64,000 nucleotides of DNA, taken from the NCBI RefSeq assembly GCF_002056295.1, contig NZ_CP020100.1:2565501-2629500 (forward strand), read 5' to 3'. The notes beneath the pieces are model-generated. The model was not told where the DNA came from. It did not search any database and was given only the letters and a program-made list of their open reading frames with translations. This document shows, piece by piece, positions 9,626 through 19,265 of the stretch. A program made the translations under genes and the position numbers. Every line of letters begins with the position of its first letter. Position 1 is the stretch's first letter. Source of the DNA: Halopseudomonas phragmitis (GTDB taxonomy: Bacteria > Pseudomonadota > Gammaproteobacteria > Pseudomonadales > Pseudomonadaceae).

Positions 9626-10426
9626 CTACGCGTCGGGAGTTGGCAGGTTGAAGCACTGGCGAGCGGTTTCGCTGGTATGTTTGGCCAGTTGTTCCAGTGA
9701 TTCGCTGCGGCAGGCGGCGACGGTGCGGGCCACTTCCAGCAGCCAGGCCGGCTCGTTGCGCCGACTTTTCGGCTTGTTGGCGAGTGTCCGCGGAAGCAGC
9801 CAGGGAGCGTCGGTTTCCAGCATCAGCCGGCCGGCTGGAATATCGGCGACCAGGGAATGCAGGTGGGTGCCACGGCGCTCGTCGCAGATCCAGCCGGTGA
9901 TGCCGATGTGCAGGTCCAGATCCAGATAGCCATACAGCGCCGTGCGGTCGGCAGTGAAACAGTGCACTACTGTCGCCGGGAGTTGGTCACGGTAGTCGCG
10001 AAGTATTTCCCGTAGGGTCTGACTGGCATCGCGTTCATGCAGAAACACCGGCATGCCCAGTTCGGCGGCAAGGCTGAGCTGGTCTTCCAGTGCCTTGCGC
10101 TGCTGTGGGCGAGGGGAGAAATCGCGATTGAAGTCCAGGCCGCACTCACCAATGGCCTTGACACAATCGGCCTGGGCGAGCTGGCGTAGTTCAGTGCAGG
10201 AATGGGCTTGCCAGTGGCGGGCGTCATGCGGGTGGACGCCAGCGGTGCAGAACAGCCGCTGAGGCGCTTCGGCACACAGTTGCTGAACCTGATGGCAATT
10301 TTCTAGGGAGGTGGCGGTAAGCAGGATCTGACTGATACCGGCTTGCCAGGCGCGTTCCAGCACCTGGTCCCGGTCCTTGTCGAAGGCGGCGTCAGTAAGA
10401 TTGACGCCGATATCGATCCATTCCAT
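9626..10426 (-). CDS. tatD: TatD-family metal-dependent deoxyribonuclease
   Basis: A TIM-barrel amidohydrolase-like nuclease of 266 residues. Metal ligands are seen in [14 protein letters not shown] (the HxH site is replaced by VNL, as in genuine TatD), [32 protein letters not shown] and [16 protein letters not shown] and RDFSPRP point to TatD itself rather than YcfH or YjjV. It degrades 3' ends of DNA or RNA and is linked to DNA repair and fragment clearance. It is separated by 5 bases from deaD on the same strand. Confidence 0.9.
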   Translation of the reverse strand: MEWIDIGVNLTDAAFDKDRDQVLERAWQAGISQILLTATSLENCHQVQQLCAEAPQRLFCTAGVHPHDARHWQAHSCTELRQLAQADCVKAIGECGLDFNRDFSPRPQQRKALEDQLSLAAELGMPVFLHERDASQTLREILRDYRDQLPATVVHCFTADRTALYGYLDLDLHIGITGWICDERRGTHLHSLVADIPAGRLMLETDAPWLLPRTLANKPKSRRNEPAWLLEVARTVAACRSESLEQLAKHTSETARQCFNLPTPDA

Positions 10427-10431
10427 CGGTA

Positions 10432-12144
10432 TTAGCCGCGAGGCTTGCCCTTGCGTGGGGGCTGCTTGCCGGCGAAGTCGCGGCGCGGCTTGTGGTGCCG
10501 TGGCCGATGCTCGGTCTCGCCAGGCGGCAACGGCCAGGCCTTGATCTGCAGAGTCATGCCGTTGATCTCAATGCCAGCCAGACGGTTGAGCGTCGAGCTG
10601 TCGAGTTGCGGCAGGTAGACGGCAGTATGCTCGTTGAACAGCTTGATGTTGCCGATCTGGCTCTTCTGCAGGCCGGCATGCTTGACCAGGGCCTCGACCA
10701 GAGGTTTTGGTAGCAGGCCATTGCTGCGTCCGCCCTGGACCTTATAGCGCACCAGGCCACTGTCGCGTTCAGCCAGGCTGTCACGTTCACGGCGCGCAGG
10801 TGCTGTAGGCAGGTCTGCAACCGGCTCCAGCAGGGCTTTGGCGCCCGGCAGGATCGACAGCAGGCAGGCGGCCAGTTCGGTGGCGTCCAGGCTGGTCAGT
10901 TCCTGCAGGTCATGTACCAGTTGCTCGTGCAGAGCGCCGGATTGCTCGCTGGCGCTGTTCAGCCGGGTTGCCAGTTTGTTCAGCCGGCCGCTGCGTACGG
11001 CATCGGCGCTGGGTAAAGCCTGGGGCTCGATTTTCTGCCCGGTGGCTTTCTCCAGTACATGCAGCAGACGCCGTTCGCGCGGGGTGGCAAACAAGATTGC
11101 GGTGCCTTGGCGGCCAGCCCGGCCGGTACGGCCAATCCGGTGTACATAGGACTCGCTGTCGTGCGGCAGGTCGTAGTTGAGCACGTGAGTGATACGCTCG
11201 ACGTCCAGGCCGCGGGCGGCCACATCGGTGGCAACCACGATATCCAGCAGGCCGCGCTTGAGGCGGTCGACCACCTGTTCACGCAGTTGCTGGCTGAGAT
11301 CGCCGTTCAGCGCCGCGGCCGCAAAGCCGCGAGCTTCTAGGCGCTCGGCCAGTTCCAGACTGGCGGTTTTGGTTCGCACGAACACGATCATGGCTTCAAC
11401 CGGCTCGACTTCGAGCAGGCGGGTCATGGCATCCAGTTTGTGGTGGTTGGCCACTTCCCAGACTTTCTGGGTAATGGTTTCCAGGCTGCTCTTGGCGCCG
11501 CTGTGCAGGCGAATTTCTTTCGGGTCGCGCAGATGATTGCGCGCTACGTTACGCACACCGGGCGGCATTGTCGCGGAGAACAGGGCCTTCTGGGTGTTGT
11601 CCGGGACTTCATCGAAAACCGCTTCAAGGTCGTCGGCAAAGCCCATCTTGAGCATTTCATCGGCTTCATCGAGCACCAGAAAGCGCAGTTGCTGAAGTTT
11701 CAGGCTGCCACGACGCAAGTGGTCGGTCAGTCGACCAGGCGTCGCGACCACGACCTGTACGCCGCGTTCCAGCGCTTTGAACTGTGGGCCAAAGGCCGAG
11801 CCGCCGTACAGGGCCAGGACCGAGAAACCACGCAGATTCTGGGCGTAGCGCTGCAGCGCTTCAGCGACCTGCAGGGCCAACTCCCGGGTTGGGGTCAGAA
11901 TCAGGGCCTGGGTGGCTCGCAGGCTCGGGTCGATGCCGGCCAGTACCGGCAACGCGAACGCTGCGGTCTTGCCGGTGCCGGTTTGAGCCAGGCCGAGCAG
12001 GTCATGACCCTCGAGCAGGGTCGGAATGGCCTCGGCCTGAATCGGGGAGGGGGTTTCATAACCGAGGCTGTTGAGAGCCTCGAGAAGCGCTGCAGGCAAG
12101 CCGAGATCGGCAAACTGCGTCGCCGCCGGAGCGGTATCGGACAT
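10432..12144 (-). CDS. deaD: DEAD-box RNA helicase (DeaD/CsdA)
   Basis: 570 residues from ATG12144 ([17 protein letters not shown]). Helicase motifs in order: Q motif ([13 protein letters not shown]), I (AQTGTGKT), Ia (PTRELALQ), II (VLDEADEM), III (FSATMP), IV/V ([12 protein letters not shown]) and VI ([10 protein letters not shown]). The C-terminal part has a DbpA/CsdA-like RNA-binding domain ([20 protein letters not shown]) and a basic tail ([20 protein letters not shown]). It acts in 50S assembly and mRNA decay, notably in the cold. A longer frame upstream exists but lacks helicase sequence. Confidence 0.94.
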   Translation of the reverse strand: MSDTAPAATQFADLGLPAALLEALNSLGYETPSPIQAEAIPTLLEGHDLLGLAQTGTGKTAAFALPVLAGIDPSLRATQALILTPTRELALQVAEALQRYAQNLRGFSVLALYGGSAFGPQFKALERGVQVVVATPGRLTDHLRRGSLKLQQLRFLVLDEADEMLKMGFADDLEAVFDEVPDNTQKALFSATMPPGVRNVARNHLRDPKEIRLHSGAKSSLETITQKVWEVANHHKLDAMTRLLEVEPVEAMIVFVRTKTASLELAERLEARGFAAAALNGDLSQQLREQVVDRLKRGLLDIVVATDVAARGLDVERITHVLNYDLPHDSESYVHRIGRTGRAGRQGTAILFATPRERRLLHVLEKATGQKIEPQALPSADAVRSGRLNKLATRLNSASEQSGALHEQLVHDLQELTSLDATELAACLLSILPGAKALLEPVADLPTAPARRERDSLAERDSGLVRYKVQGGRSNGLLPKPLVEALVKHAGLQKSQIGNIKLFNEHTAVYLPQLDSSTLNRLAGIEINGMTLQIKAWPLPPGETEHRPRHHKPRRDFAGKQPPRKGKPRG

Positions 12145-12285
12145 ACGAGAAGTAAACCTTGGGGGATATGATAATGGCGTAGTATACGTGTTTTCTGGCC
12201 TGATTGCTGCAGGGTTTTTCTCGGCCGGCAAAAAACTCTCTTGGCTGCCACCCTGTCGGCAGCAATTGTTCATAAGGAGTTGCGC

Positions 12286-13218
12286 ATGGGACGCTTGGTT
12301 GAAGGTACCTGGTACGACGAGTGGTATGACACCGAAGCTAACGACGGAGCTTTCATCCGGGAGGATTCTGGGTTCCGTCACAGCATTGAACCTGGCGGGC
12401 GTTTCAGTCCAGACTCCGGGCGTTATCACTTGTACGTGTCGCTCGCCTGTCCCTGGGCTCATCGAACTCTGATCATGCGCAAGCTCAAGGGGTTGGAGTC
12501 ACATATCGGGGTCAGCGTGGTGCATCCGCACATGCTGGATGAGGGCTGGGTTTACGACAGTCCGGAACCTTTGCACGGTTATACCCACCATCATCAGCTC
12601 TATACCCGGGCCAAAGCCGATTACAGCGGGCGGGTGACGGTCCCGGTGCTGTGGGATCGGCAGGAAGACACCATTGTCAACAACGAGTCTTCGGAGATCA
12701 TTCGTCTGTTCAACTCGGCGTTCGACAGCCTGACCGGCAACTCGGACGATTATTACCCGCAGTCATTGCGCGAAGAGATCGAGAGGCTCAATCGGCGTAT
12801 TTACGACGAAATCAACAATGGTGTTTACAAGGCGGGCTTTGCTACCAGTCAACAGGCCTATGAGCAGGCCTGCCGTACGCTGTTCGCGGCACTTGACTGG
12901 CTTGAACAGCTGCTTGGTGAGCGTCGTTATCTGGCGGGCGCACAGGTGACTGAGGCCGACTGGCGGCTGTTTACCACGCTGGTGCGTTTCGATCCGGTAT
13001 ACCACGGTCATTTCAAGTGCAATCTTCGACGGATCGAGGACTACCCGAACCTGGCCGGCTATACCCGGGAGCTGTATCAGTGGCCGGGCGTGGCCGAGAC
13101 CGTGGATTTCTGGCACATCAAACAGCACTATTACTACAGTCACGGCATGATCAACCCGACCCGGGTGGTGCCGCTTGGCGAGGGAATGGATTTAACTCTG
13201 CCGCATGGGCGTAGCTAG
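12286..13218 (+). CDS. Glutathionyl-hydroquinone reductase (xi-class GST, YqjG type)
   Basis: 310 residues from ATG12286, with AAGGAG at 12274-12279. The thioredoxin-like domain carries the catalytic Cys55 in LACPWAHR, the signature of S-glutathionyl-hydroquinone reductases rather than ordinary GSTs; VTVPVLWDRQEDTIVNNESS binds glutathione. The helical domain has YKAGFATSQQAYE, RYLAGAQVTEADWRLFTTL and RFDPVYHGHFKCN. These enzymes reduce glutathionyl-hydroquinones and protect against quinones. The stop TAG (13216-13218) overlaps the left end of a palindromic repeat element. Confidence 0.92.
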   Translation: MGRLVEGTWYDEWYDTEANDGAFIREDSGFRHSIEPGGRFSPDSGRYHLYVSLACPWAHRTLIMRKLKGLESHIGVSVVHPHMLDEGWVYDSPEPLHGYTHHHQLYTRAKADYSGRVTVPVLWDRQEDTIVNNESSEIIRLFNSAFDSLTGNSDDYYPQSLREEIERLNRRIYDEINNGVYKAGFATSQQAYEQACRTLFAALDWLEQLLGERRYLAGAQVTEADWRLFTTLVRFDPVYHGHFKCNLRRIEDYPNLAGYTRELYQWPGVAETVDFWHIKQHYYYSHGMINPTRVVPLGEGMDLTLPHGRS

Positions 13219-13482
13219 GGTCTGTTGCCGTTTCATCGCAACCGCGCCGGAGCCTGTTTTTGCGCGAGGCAAGGCGCGAAATGCGAGGTTTGGTGGGCCA
13301 AATAAGCATTGAGTAACGCGGCATCGCGCAAAAACAGGCCCGGCCCTTCGGGTTGCGCGTAAAATGTCGCCATGCGTCGTTGTGGGACTTGGCAAGGGAG
13401 TAACCATTCCCTGCGTCCCACGCCTGGCCTGGCGACATTTTTCGCAGCAACGCGGTTTGCGATGAAACGGCAACAGACCCTA
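13216..13482. repeat. 267-bp MITE-like palindromic element (family A)
   Basis: Perfect 25-bp terminal inverted repeats, beginning TAGGGTCTGTTGCCG at 13216 and ending CGGCAACAGACCCTA at 13482. Nested inside are two more inverted repeats: GCCTGTTTTTGCGCGA with TCGCGCAAAAACAGGC, and AAAATGTCGCCA with TGGCGACATTTT. No transposase is encoded. The outermost bases are TA on both sides, consistent with TA target duplication as in IS630/Tc1-type elements (an inference). The left TAG is the stop of the reductase and the right CTA is the stop of greB, so the element exactly fills the gap of this convergent pair. Confidence 0.85.
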
Positions 13483-13974
13483 ATAGCGAATCGCGACAAT
13501 CCAGTAGCAACGCTCGCCTGCCGGGGCCTGGACGACCACTTCGTCGTCCAGGGCTTTGCCTAGTAGCGCTCGGGCCATGGGGCTGTCGATGCTGATGTGT
13601 TGGCGCTTGGGGTCGATTTCGTCAGGCCCGACAATGCGTACGGTCAAGCTTTGGCCGTCCTCATCTTCCAGCTCTACCGTGGCGCTGAAAAAAACCTTGC
13701 TGGGGTCGCTGGGCGGCTGATCAACGACCTTGAGGTTTTCCAGACGTTTACGCAAAAACCGCACTCGGCTGTCGATCTCGCGCAGCATCTTCTTGCCGTA
13801 GATATATTCGGCATTCTCCGAGCGATCGCCCAGCGCGGCGGCTTCGCTGACCGCCTGGGTGACCGCCGGGCGCCGCACATGCCAAAGCTCGTGCAATTCA
13901 TCGCGCAGGCGCTGGGCCCCTTCGGCGGTGATCAGCGGGGTTCCGGCGCTGCGGGGAGGGCGGTAGCGGCTCAT
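13480..13974 (-). CDS. greB: Transcription elongation factor GreB
   Basis: 164 residues. The N-terminal coiled coil includes [20 protein letters not shown] and [20 protein letters not shown], with the acidic tip D-x-x-E-N-A-E that enters the RNA polymerase secondary channel. The C-terminal FKBP-like domain includes [20 protein letters not shown] and [16 protein letters not shown]. The basic run [15 protein letters not shown] and [11 protein letters not shown] mark GreB rather than GreA. It rescues backtracked polymerase by stimulating RNA cleavage. Its stop codon is formed by the edge of the repeat element; its start lies directly after the stop of the ABC permease gene. Confidence 0.95.
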   Translation of the reverse strand: MSRYRPPRSAGTPLITAEGAQRLRDELHELWHVRRPAVTQAVSEAAALGDRSENAEYIYGKKMLREIDSRVRFLRKRLENLKVVDQPPSDPSKVFFSATVELEDEDGQSLTVRIVGPDEIDPKRQHISIDSPMARALLGKALDDEVVVQAPAGERCYWIVAIRY

Positions 13975-16476
13975 TCAGACACCCCGATTGATCAGGCGCA
14001 TGGGACTTTGTTCTACGACCGGGCGGGTGCCCCAGGCTCCAGCCAGTCCAATCAGTAAGGCTCCAGTCAGCGGAACCAGCAGCCATAGCCCAAAGTGCGG
14101 ACTCCAGCTTAGATCCAGTGCCTGGCGGTAGAGCAGCAGGGTGATCAGCTCGGCGGCGGCGATGGCCAGTAACCCAGCCAGCGCTCCCAGCAGGGCGAAT
14201 TCCAGGCGATTGGCCTTTTGCAGCAGTGGCCGGCCGGCGCCCAGGGTGCGCAGCAGTGCACCTTCGTAGAGACGCTCATCCAGGGTAGCCTGCAAGGCGG
14301 CGAACAGAACGGTAAAGCCGGCCAGCAGGACGAACAGCAGGACGTATTCAACGGCCAGCGTGACCTGGGCCAGGATGTCGCGGATCTGTGCCAGTATGGC
14401 TTCGACCTCAAGCAGGGTCATGGCTGGAAAGGCCCGTGCCAGATCGCGCAGAGCTTCGCGTTCAGTACTTGGCAGGCTGAAGCTGGTCAGCAGGGTCAGG
14501 GGCATGCCGTCGAGGGTGCCGGGGGAAAAGATCATGAAGAAATTCGGGGTGAAGTTGTCCCATTCGACTTCCCGAATGCTACCGACCCGGGCCTGGATCT
14601 GCTGGCCGGCGATCACGAAGGTCAGGTCATCGTTCAGGCTGACGCCAAGGTTGTCTGCCAGCCCGGCTTCGACCGAAACCCAGTGACGGTCATCCGGCAA
14701 CTGGTCGAACCAGCGGCCTGCGCTCAGGCGGTTGTCAGTGGCCAGGGTAGCTGACCAGGTCAGGCTCAGGTCGCGGTTGATTGCGCGCTCGGCCTGGCTG
14801 TCCTTGGTGACCAGATCACGCACCGGTTGGCCGTTGACTTCGATCAGCCGGCCGGGGCTGACCGGGTAGAGTGGGGCGGCGCGAGCGCCAATCTGTTCCA
14901 GTTTGGCGGTAAAGGCCTCGGCTTCGCTGGGCAGAATGTTCAGGGCGAAGTGGTTGGGGGCATCATCCGGCAACTGGGCCTGCCAGGTGTCGAGCAGTTC
15001 GGTACGCAGGATCAGGATAACCACCATGGACATCAGGATCAGGCCGAAGGCCAGAATCTGCCCGGCTGCGGTGGTCGGCTGCTTGAGCAATTGCCCGCTA
15101 CCCAGACGCCAGGCCAGGCTGGCGTTGCGCAGCCGGGCGCCGGTTTGCTTGAGCAGGGCCCAGGCCAGCAGGCCGAGCAGCAGAGACGCCAGGGCTCCGC
15201 CAAAAACAACTGCCAGGGTGATTGGCAGGTTGCTGGTAAATTGCCACATCAACAGCGTCAGCGAGCCCAGGGCCAGGCCATAGATAACCCAGCCGCTGCT
15301 CGGTAGTGGCGCCAGATCGCGGCGCAGAACTCGCAGGGGCGAGACTCGGCCGAGTCTGAGCAGCGGTGGCAGGGCGAAGCCGATCAGCCCGACCAGCCCG
15401 GTGGCGGTACCGATCAGGAGCGGCGTCAGGCCGGGACGGGGAATGTCCGGAGGCAGCAAATCAGCCAGCAGGTACACCAACCCCCATTGCATCAGCCAGC
15501 CCAGTGCCAGCCCGATCAGGGTGGCCAGCAGGCCGAGCCAGGCCAGTTGCACCAGAAATACCTTGAGTACCAGCCGGCGGCTGGCACCCAGACAGCGCAG
15601 CAGGGCGCTGGTGTCGAAGTGGCGGCTGGCGAAGCGGTTGGCCGAGAGCGCAACCGCCACCCCGACCAGTACCACTGCGGCAATACTGGCCAAACCGAGG
15701 AACTGGTTGGCGCGTTCCAGCGCATTGCCGATCTGCCGGTTGTCGTCACCAACGGTCACCAGCCTTTGGTGCTCGTTCAGGCGTGGTTGTAACCACTGGC
15801 GATAATCGGCCAGGGCTGTTTCCGGGCCGCTGACCAGCAATCGATAGCGTACTCGGCTGCCGGGCTGGATGATGCCGGTGGCCTCGAGGTCAGCCAGGTT
15901 CATCAGCACCCGTGGTGTCAGGCTGTAGAAGTCGCCGGCGCGATCGGGTTCGTGGGTCAGCAATGCGTCAATCCGCAGTTCTGACAGGCCGACTTCCAGG
16001 GTGTCGCCAATATCCACGCCAAGCACGCTGACCAGTCGGGGTTCGACCCAGAGCTGGCCAGGGGCCGGCGTCTGCTCAGCCACCTGCTCCTGGCCAAACA
16101 GTCGGTCACTGATGCGGACCTGGCCACGCAATGGATAGCCGGGCCCCACCGCTTTGACACTGGAGAGCTGCATGTCGCTGTCGCTGGCCATGACGCTGGA
16201 GAATTCGACCACTTCGGTCCATTCCAGGCCGCGGCTGCTGGCCTGCTCAGCGTACAGTGGCGGTAGCGGATCGCGAGATGAGATCAGCATGTCGGCGCCG
16301 AGAAATTCGGCGGCGCGGCTGGCCATGCCGCGTTGCAGGCGGTCAGTGAAGAAACTGATCGCGGTGCTGACCAGAACGGCGATGATCAGCGCCAGGACCA
16401 GCACCCGCAGCTCTCCGGCGCGCCATTCACGGGCCAGCAGGCGGCTGGCCAGCTGAGCAGAATGTTCTCGGCTCAT
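13975..16476 (-). CDS. ABC transporter permease, FtsX-like (YbbP type)
   Basis: 833 residues with MacB-like extracytoplasmic domains and FtsX-type permease modules. The first helix (LVLALIIAVLVSTAISFF) leads to a large periplasmic domain, a middle block of helices (ASIAAVVLVGVAVALSAN, YGLALGSLTLLMW, ILAFGLILMSMVVILIL), a second periplasmic domain and a C-terminal block (YVLLFVLLAGFTVLFAAL, LLGALAGLLAIAAAELITLL). It forms an exporter with the overlapping ATPase; YbbAP partners are often encoded beside tesA, as here. Lipid or lysophospholipid handling is proposed for the family; the substrate is not proven. Confidence 0.9.
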   Translation of the reverse strand: MSREHSAQLASRLLAREWRAGELRVLVLALIIAVLVSTAISFFTDRLQRGMASRAAEFLGADMLISSRDPLPPLYAEQASSRGLEWTEVVEFSSVMASDSDMQLSSVKAVGPGYPLRGQVRISDRLFGQEQVAEQTPAPGQLWVEPRLVSVLGVDIGDTLEVGLSELRIDALLTHEPDRAGDFYSLTPRVLMNLADLEATGIIQPGSRVRYRLLVSGPETALADYRQWLQPRLNEHQRLVTVGDDNRQIGNALERANQFLGLASIAAVVLVGVAVALSANRFASRHFDTSALLRCLGASRRLVLKVFLVQLAWLGLLATLIGLALGWLMQWGLVYLLADLLPPDIPRPGLTPLLIGTATGLVGLIGFALPPLLRLGRVSPLRVLRRDLAPLPSSGWVIYGLALGSLTLLMWQFTSNLPITLAVVFGGALASLLLGLLAWALLKQTGARLRNASLAWRLGSGQLLKQPTTAAGQILAFGLILMSMVVILILRTELLDTWQAQLPDDAPNHFALNILPSEAEAFTAKLEQIGARAAPLYPVSPGRLIEVNGQPVRDLVTKDSQAERAINRDLSLTWSATLATDNRLSAGRWFDQLPDDRHWVSVEAGLADNLGVSLNDDLTFVIAGQQIQARVGSIREVEWDNFTPNFFMIFSPGTLDGMPLTLLTSFSLPSTEREALRDLARAFPAMTLLEVEAILAQIRDILAQVTLAVEYVLLFVLLAGFTVLFAALQATLDERLYEGALLRTLGAGRPLLQKANRLEFALLGALAGLLAIAAAELITLLLYRQALDLSWSPHFGLWLLVPLTGALLIGLAGAWGTRPVVEQSPMRLINRGV

Positions 16477-17153
16477 GCGGCCTGCTCCAGCAAGCGGCCG
16501 GCTTCCAGATGCAGGGCGTATTGGCAGCGCTCGGCCAGGCGTGCATCGTGGGTGACCATGATCAGGGTGGTGCCCTGTTCACGGTTGAGCTCGAACAGCA
16601 GGTCGGTAATGCGCTGGCCGGTTTTGGCGTCGAGGTTGCCAGTTGGCTCGTCGGCGAACAGGATGTCCGGCTCACTGGCGAAGGCGCGGGCAATCGCCAC
16701 GCGCTGCTGCTCACCACCGGAAAGCTGACGCGGGTAGTGGCTCAGGCGCTGGCCCAGGCCAACCCGTTCGAGTAGCTGGGCTGCCCGCTCGCGGGCGTCG
16801 CTGCGGCCATGCAGCTCCAGCGGCAGCATGACATTCTCCAGCGCGGTCAGGCTGGCGAGTAACTGGAAGGACTGGAATACGAAGCCAACATGCTCGGCCC
16901 TGAGCGCTGCACGTTGGTCTTCGTCGAGCTGGCTGAGCGGCTTGCCGGCCAGTTCGACTTCGCCGTTGCTTGGCAGATCGAGCCCGGCCAGCAGGCTGAG
17001 CAGGGTCGATTTGCCCGAGCCGGATGCCCCGACGATGGCGACACTGGCGCCGCGGGCGATATGCAGACTGACGTCGTCGAGGATGGTGAGCTCGGCTTCC
17101 GAGGTACGAACGACTTTGCTAAGGTGGCTGGCAACGATCACGCTGTCTGACAT
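16473..17153 (-). CDS. ABC transporter ATP-binding protein (YbbA/LolD-like)
   Basis: 226 residues from ATG17153 (MSDSVIVASHLSKVVRT). Walker A is GASGSGKST, the Q loop FVFQSFQLL, the signature LSGGEQQRVAIARAF, Walker B DILFADEPTGNLD and the switch His in MVTHDARLAERC. It energises the overlapping permease (ATGA, 4 bases). Its start codon overlaps the start codon proposed for tesA on the other strand. Confidence 0.93.
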   Translation of the reverse strand: MSDSVIVASHLSKVVRTSEAELTILDDVSLHIARGASVAIVGASGSGKSTLLSLLAGLDLPSNGEVELAGKPLSQLDEDQRAALRAEHVGFVFQSFQLLASLTALENVMLPLELHGRSDARERAAQLLERVGLGQRLSHYPRQLSGGEQQRVAIARAFASEPDILFADEPTGNLDAKTGQRITDLLFELNREQGTTLIMVTHDARLAERCQYALHLEAGRLLEQAA

Positions 17154-17799
17154 GGTATCTGCCTTGAAAACTGTCTGGAAATCCTGGCTGGCTCTGTGCC
17201 TGGCCGGCTGGCTGGCGCTGCCGGCCAATGCACAGAGTCTGTTGGTTGTTGGCGATAGTATCAGTGCCGCATTCGGTCTGGAACTTGAGCAGGGCTGGGT
17301 CAGCCTGCTGCAGGAGCGTTTGCATCAGCATGGCTATCCTTATGAGGTGATCAATGCCTCGGTCAGCGGTGACACTACGGCTGGTGGGCTAGCCCGCTTG
17401 CCGAGCCTGCTGGAGCGCTATCAGCCGGCCCTGGTAATGATCGAATTGGGTGGTAATGACGGCTTGCGTGGATTGCCTCCAGCCAATATGCAACAGAATC
17501 TTTCCAGTATGGTGCGCAGTGTGCAGAGCAGCGGGGCTGATGCGTTGCTGCTGGGTATCCGCATTCCGCCCAATTATGGGGTGCGTTACACCCGGGCGTT
17601 TGAACAGGTCTTCGTCGATGTCAGTCAGGCCCACGAGGTGCCGCTGGTACCATTCGTCCTGGAAGGGGTGGCTGGCGAGGACAGCTTGATGCAGGCTGAT
17701 GGCATACACCCAACCGCTGCGGCGCAGCCCATAATCCTGGATAATACCTGGCCGGCCATTGAACAATGGCTGCAATCACGGTCCGAGGATATTGAATGA
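17152..17799 (+). CDS. tesA: SGNH-family arylesterase / lysophospholipase-thioesterase I
   Basis: A periplasmic esterase of about 215 residues. The signal peptide WLALCLAGWLALPANA precedes block I GDSISAAFG (nucleophile Ser), block II SVSGDTTAGG, block III IELGGNDGLRG and block V DGIHPTAAAQ (catalytic Asp and His). It hydrolyses aryl esters, acyl thioesters and lysophospholipids. ATG17152 gives MVSALKTVWKSW before the signal core; TTG17163 is a shorter alternative. Neither has a clear ribosome site, because the upstream DNA is the coding start of the divergent ATPase. Confidence 0.92.
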   Translation: MVSALKTVWKSWLALCLAGWLALPANAQSLLVVGDSISAAFGLELEQGWVSLLQERLHQHGYPYEVINASVSGDTTAGGLARLPSLLERYQPALVMIELGGNDGLRGLPPANMQQNLSSMVRSVQSSGADALLLGIRIPPNYGVRYTRAFEQVFVDVSQAHEVPLVPFVLEGVAGEDSLMQADGIHPTAAAQPIILDNTWPAIEQWLQSRSEDIE

Positions 17800-17812
17800 T
17801 GAGGAACTCCAG

Positions 17813-18136
17813 GTGACGCTGTCCTGGATGGCAAGGCGGTGGTGCATGGTGGAGCAGGATGAGCAGCAGGATCTGTTTGTCAGTAATCCCTGGCATGTGC
17901 ACCTGGTGGATATCAATCTGCGGCTGGATGTGCCGCGGGAGCGAACCTTGTGCGGGGATCTTTTGCCATCACGGCCGGTCTATCGCGAAGTAACCCGTCA
18001 AGCGTTGCGGGGCCTGTGCCCGGCGTGTCTGGCCATGGCGCGCGGGCAGTATCAGGTACGACGCCCGGTCGCTCGGAATGTTGAGCTGTCGGGGTTGTCT
18101 ATGCAGATAGAGCTGAGTGGGGTTGGAGTAAGCTGA
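17813..18136 (+). CDS. Conserved hypothetical protein with CxxC motif
   Basis: 107 residues from GTG17813, preceded by GAGGAA at 17801-17806; a TTG at 17792 is an alternative. No known domain is recognised. Visible features are TLSWMARRWCMVEQDEQQDL, NPWHVHLVDINLRLDVPRE and a late CPAC in LRGLCPACLAMARGQ, with an earlier Cys in RTLCGDLLPSRPV, which could together hold a metal. It lies between tesA and an L,D-transpeptidase gene (3-base gap), an order I recall from P. aeruginosa PA2854-PA2856. Confidence 0.75.
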   Translation: MTLSWMARRWCMVEQDEQQDLFVSNPWHVHLVDINLRLDVPRERTLCGDLLPSRPVYREVTRQALRGLCPACLAMARGQYQVRRPVARNVELSGLSMQIELSGVGVS

Positions 18137-18139
18137 ACG

Positions 18140-19099
18140 ATGAGTGGATCCAGGACTAGACTGCTGGGTGGTTTGCTGAGCTTGCTGCTGGCTGTTCCGG
18201 CGATGGCCACCAGCTATGATCTGACCCCGGGCCAGGAGCTGGTCGGGCGTATCTACAGTGTCGAGGCACGGTTCGAGAATACTTTTGCCGATCTTGGCGA
18301 AATGTATGGTTTCGGCTATCTGGAGCTGTTGGCGGCCAATCCGGATATCGATCCCTGGCTGCCAGGCGAAGGGGTGCAGGTGGTGATGCCAGGTAAACAC
18401 ATCTTGCCTGATGCGCCGCGTGAAGGGATTGTCATCAACCTGCCTGAATACCGGCTTTATTATTTTCCGCCTGGTGGCGAGAAAGTCATGACCTATCCGG
18501 TGGGTATCGGTCGAGAGGGTTGGTCCTCACCCATTGGCCAAACCCGGGTTGCGCGCAAGGAAGCCAATCCATCCTGGTATCCGCCCCAGTCGATTCGTGA
18601 AGAGCATGCTGCACAAGGTGAATATTTGCCGGCGGTAGTGCCGCCGGGGCCGGACAATCCCATGGGGCCGTTCAAGATGAATCTGGCCATGGGAGCCTAT
18701 GTGATTCATGGCACCAACAAGCAGTTTGGTATCGGTATGCGGGTCAGTCATGGCTGCTTTCGCATGAACAATGCGGACATTACCGAGCTTTACCCGCATA
18801 TTCCGATAGGTACCCAGGTAACCATCGTTAATCAACCGTTCAAGCTGGGTGTGCACGAAGGCAAACTGTACCTTGAGGTGCATACGCCACTAGATGAGCA
18901 CGGTATGCCTTCAACGCTGGATCGCCAGGCAGCAATGCAGAGTCTGTTGGCTGCGCAGGGCGCCAAGGTGGAGGGGTATCGGCTGGACTGGGGGCAGATC
19001 CGTGATCTGGTGTATGCAGAAAACGGCATGCCAGCCGTAATAGGTACACCTTTCCAACCGGAGTGGGCTGGAAAGGCGTATTTAGGAAGCTCTGATTAA
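18140..19099 (+). CDS. L,D-transpeptidase (YkuD/ErfK family)
   Basis: A periplasmic enzyme of 319 residues. It has a signal peptide (LLGGLLSLLLAVPAMA), a LysM-like segment (FADLGEMYGFGYLELLAANP) and a YkuD domain with catalytic H-G and S-H-G-C-F-R-M motifs (AYVIHGTNKQFGIGMRVSHG, then CFRMNN). Enzymes of this type make 3-3 crosslinks in peptidoglycan or attach lipoproteins to it, which is notable because oprI, a peptidoglycan-bound lipoprotein gene, lies just downstream on the other strand. The last codons and the stop (19097-19099) lie inside the left end of a palindromic repeat, so the C-terminus may have been altered by the insertion. Confidence 0.93.
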   Translation: MSGSRTRLLGGLLSLLLAVPAMATSYDLTPGQELVGRIYSVEARFENTFADLGEMYGFGYLELLAANPDIDPWLPGEGVQVVMPGKHILPDAPREGIVINLPEYRLYYFPPGGEKVMTYPVGIGREGWSSPIGQTRVARKEANPSWYPPQSIREEHAAQGEYLPAVVPPGPDNPMGPFKMNLAMGAYVIHGTNKQFGIGMRVSHGCFRMNNADITELYPHIPIGTQVTIVNQPFKLGVHEGKLYLEVHTPLDEHGMPSTLDRQAAMQSLLAAQGAKVEGYRLDWGQIRDLVYAENGMPAVIGTPFQPEWAGKAYLGSSD

Positions 19100-19258
19100 A
19101 TCAGTTTCGGTGTCGGCCCAGTTGTCACTGACCTGCTCTAGACACGCCGTGAACCCATCCTTGGGGGCTTGACGATGCCCGTCCAGGGCATCGACAGTCT
19201 AGAACAGGTCAGCGCCAACCGGGCTGCTGGACTTTTGTGCAATTAATCAGAGTTTCCT
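19084..19258. repeat. 175-bp MITE-like palindromic element (family B, long copy)
   Basis: Terminal inverted repeats AGGAAGCTCTGATTAA (19084) and TTAATCAGAGTTTCCT (19243-19258), 15 of 16 matched. Inside is an inverted pair CTGACCTGCTCTAGA / TCTAGAACAGGTCAG and a small hairpin around GATGCCCGTCCAGGGCATC. No coding sequence. It fills the gap between the convergent transpeptidase and oprI genes and supplies the transpeptidase stop codon. A shorter relative is at 27580-27658. Confidence 0.8.
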
Positions 19259-19265
19259 CAGGGTC

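Noticed and set aside
13192..13510. Short frames inside the 267-bp palindromic element
   Set aside because: They arise from the inverted repeats; no ribosome sites, and none resembles a transposase.
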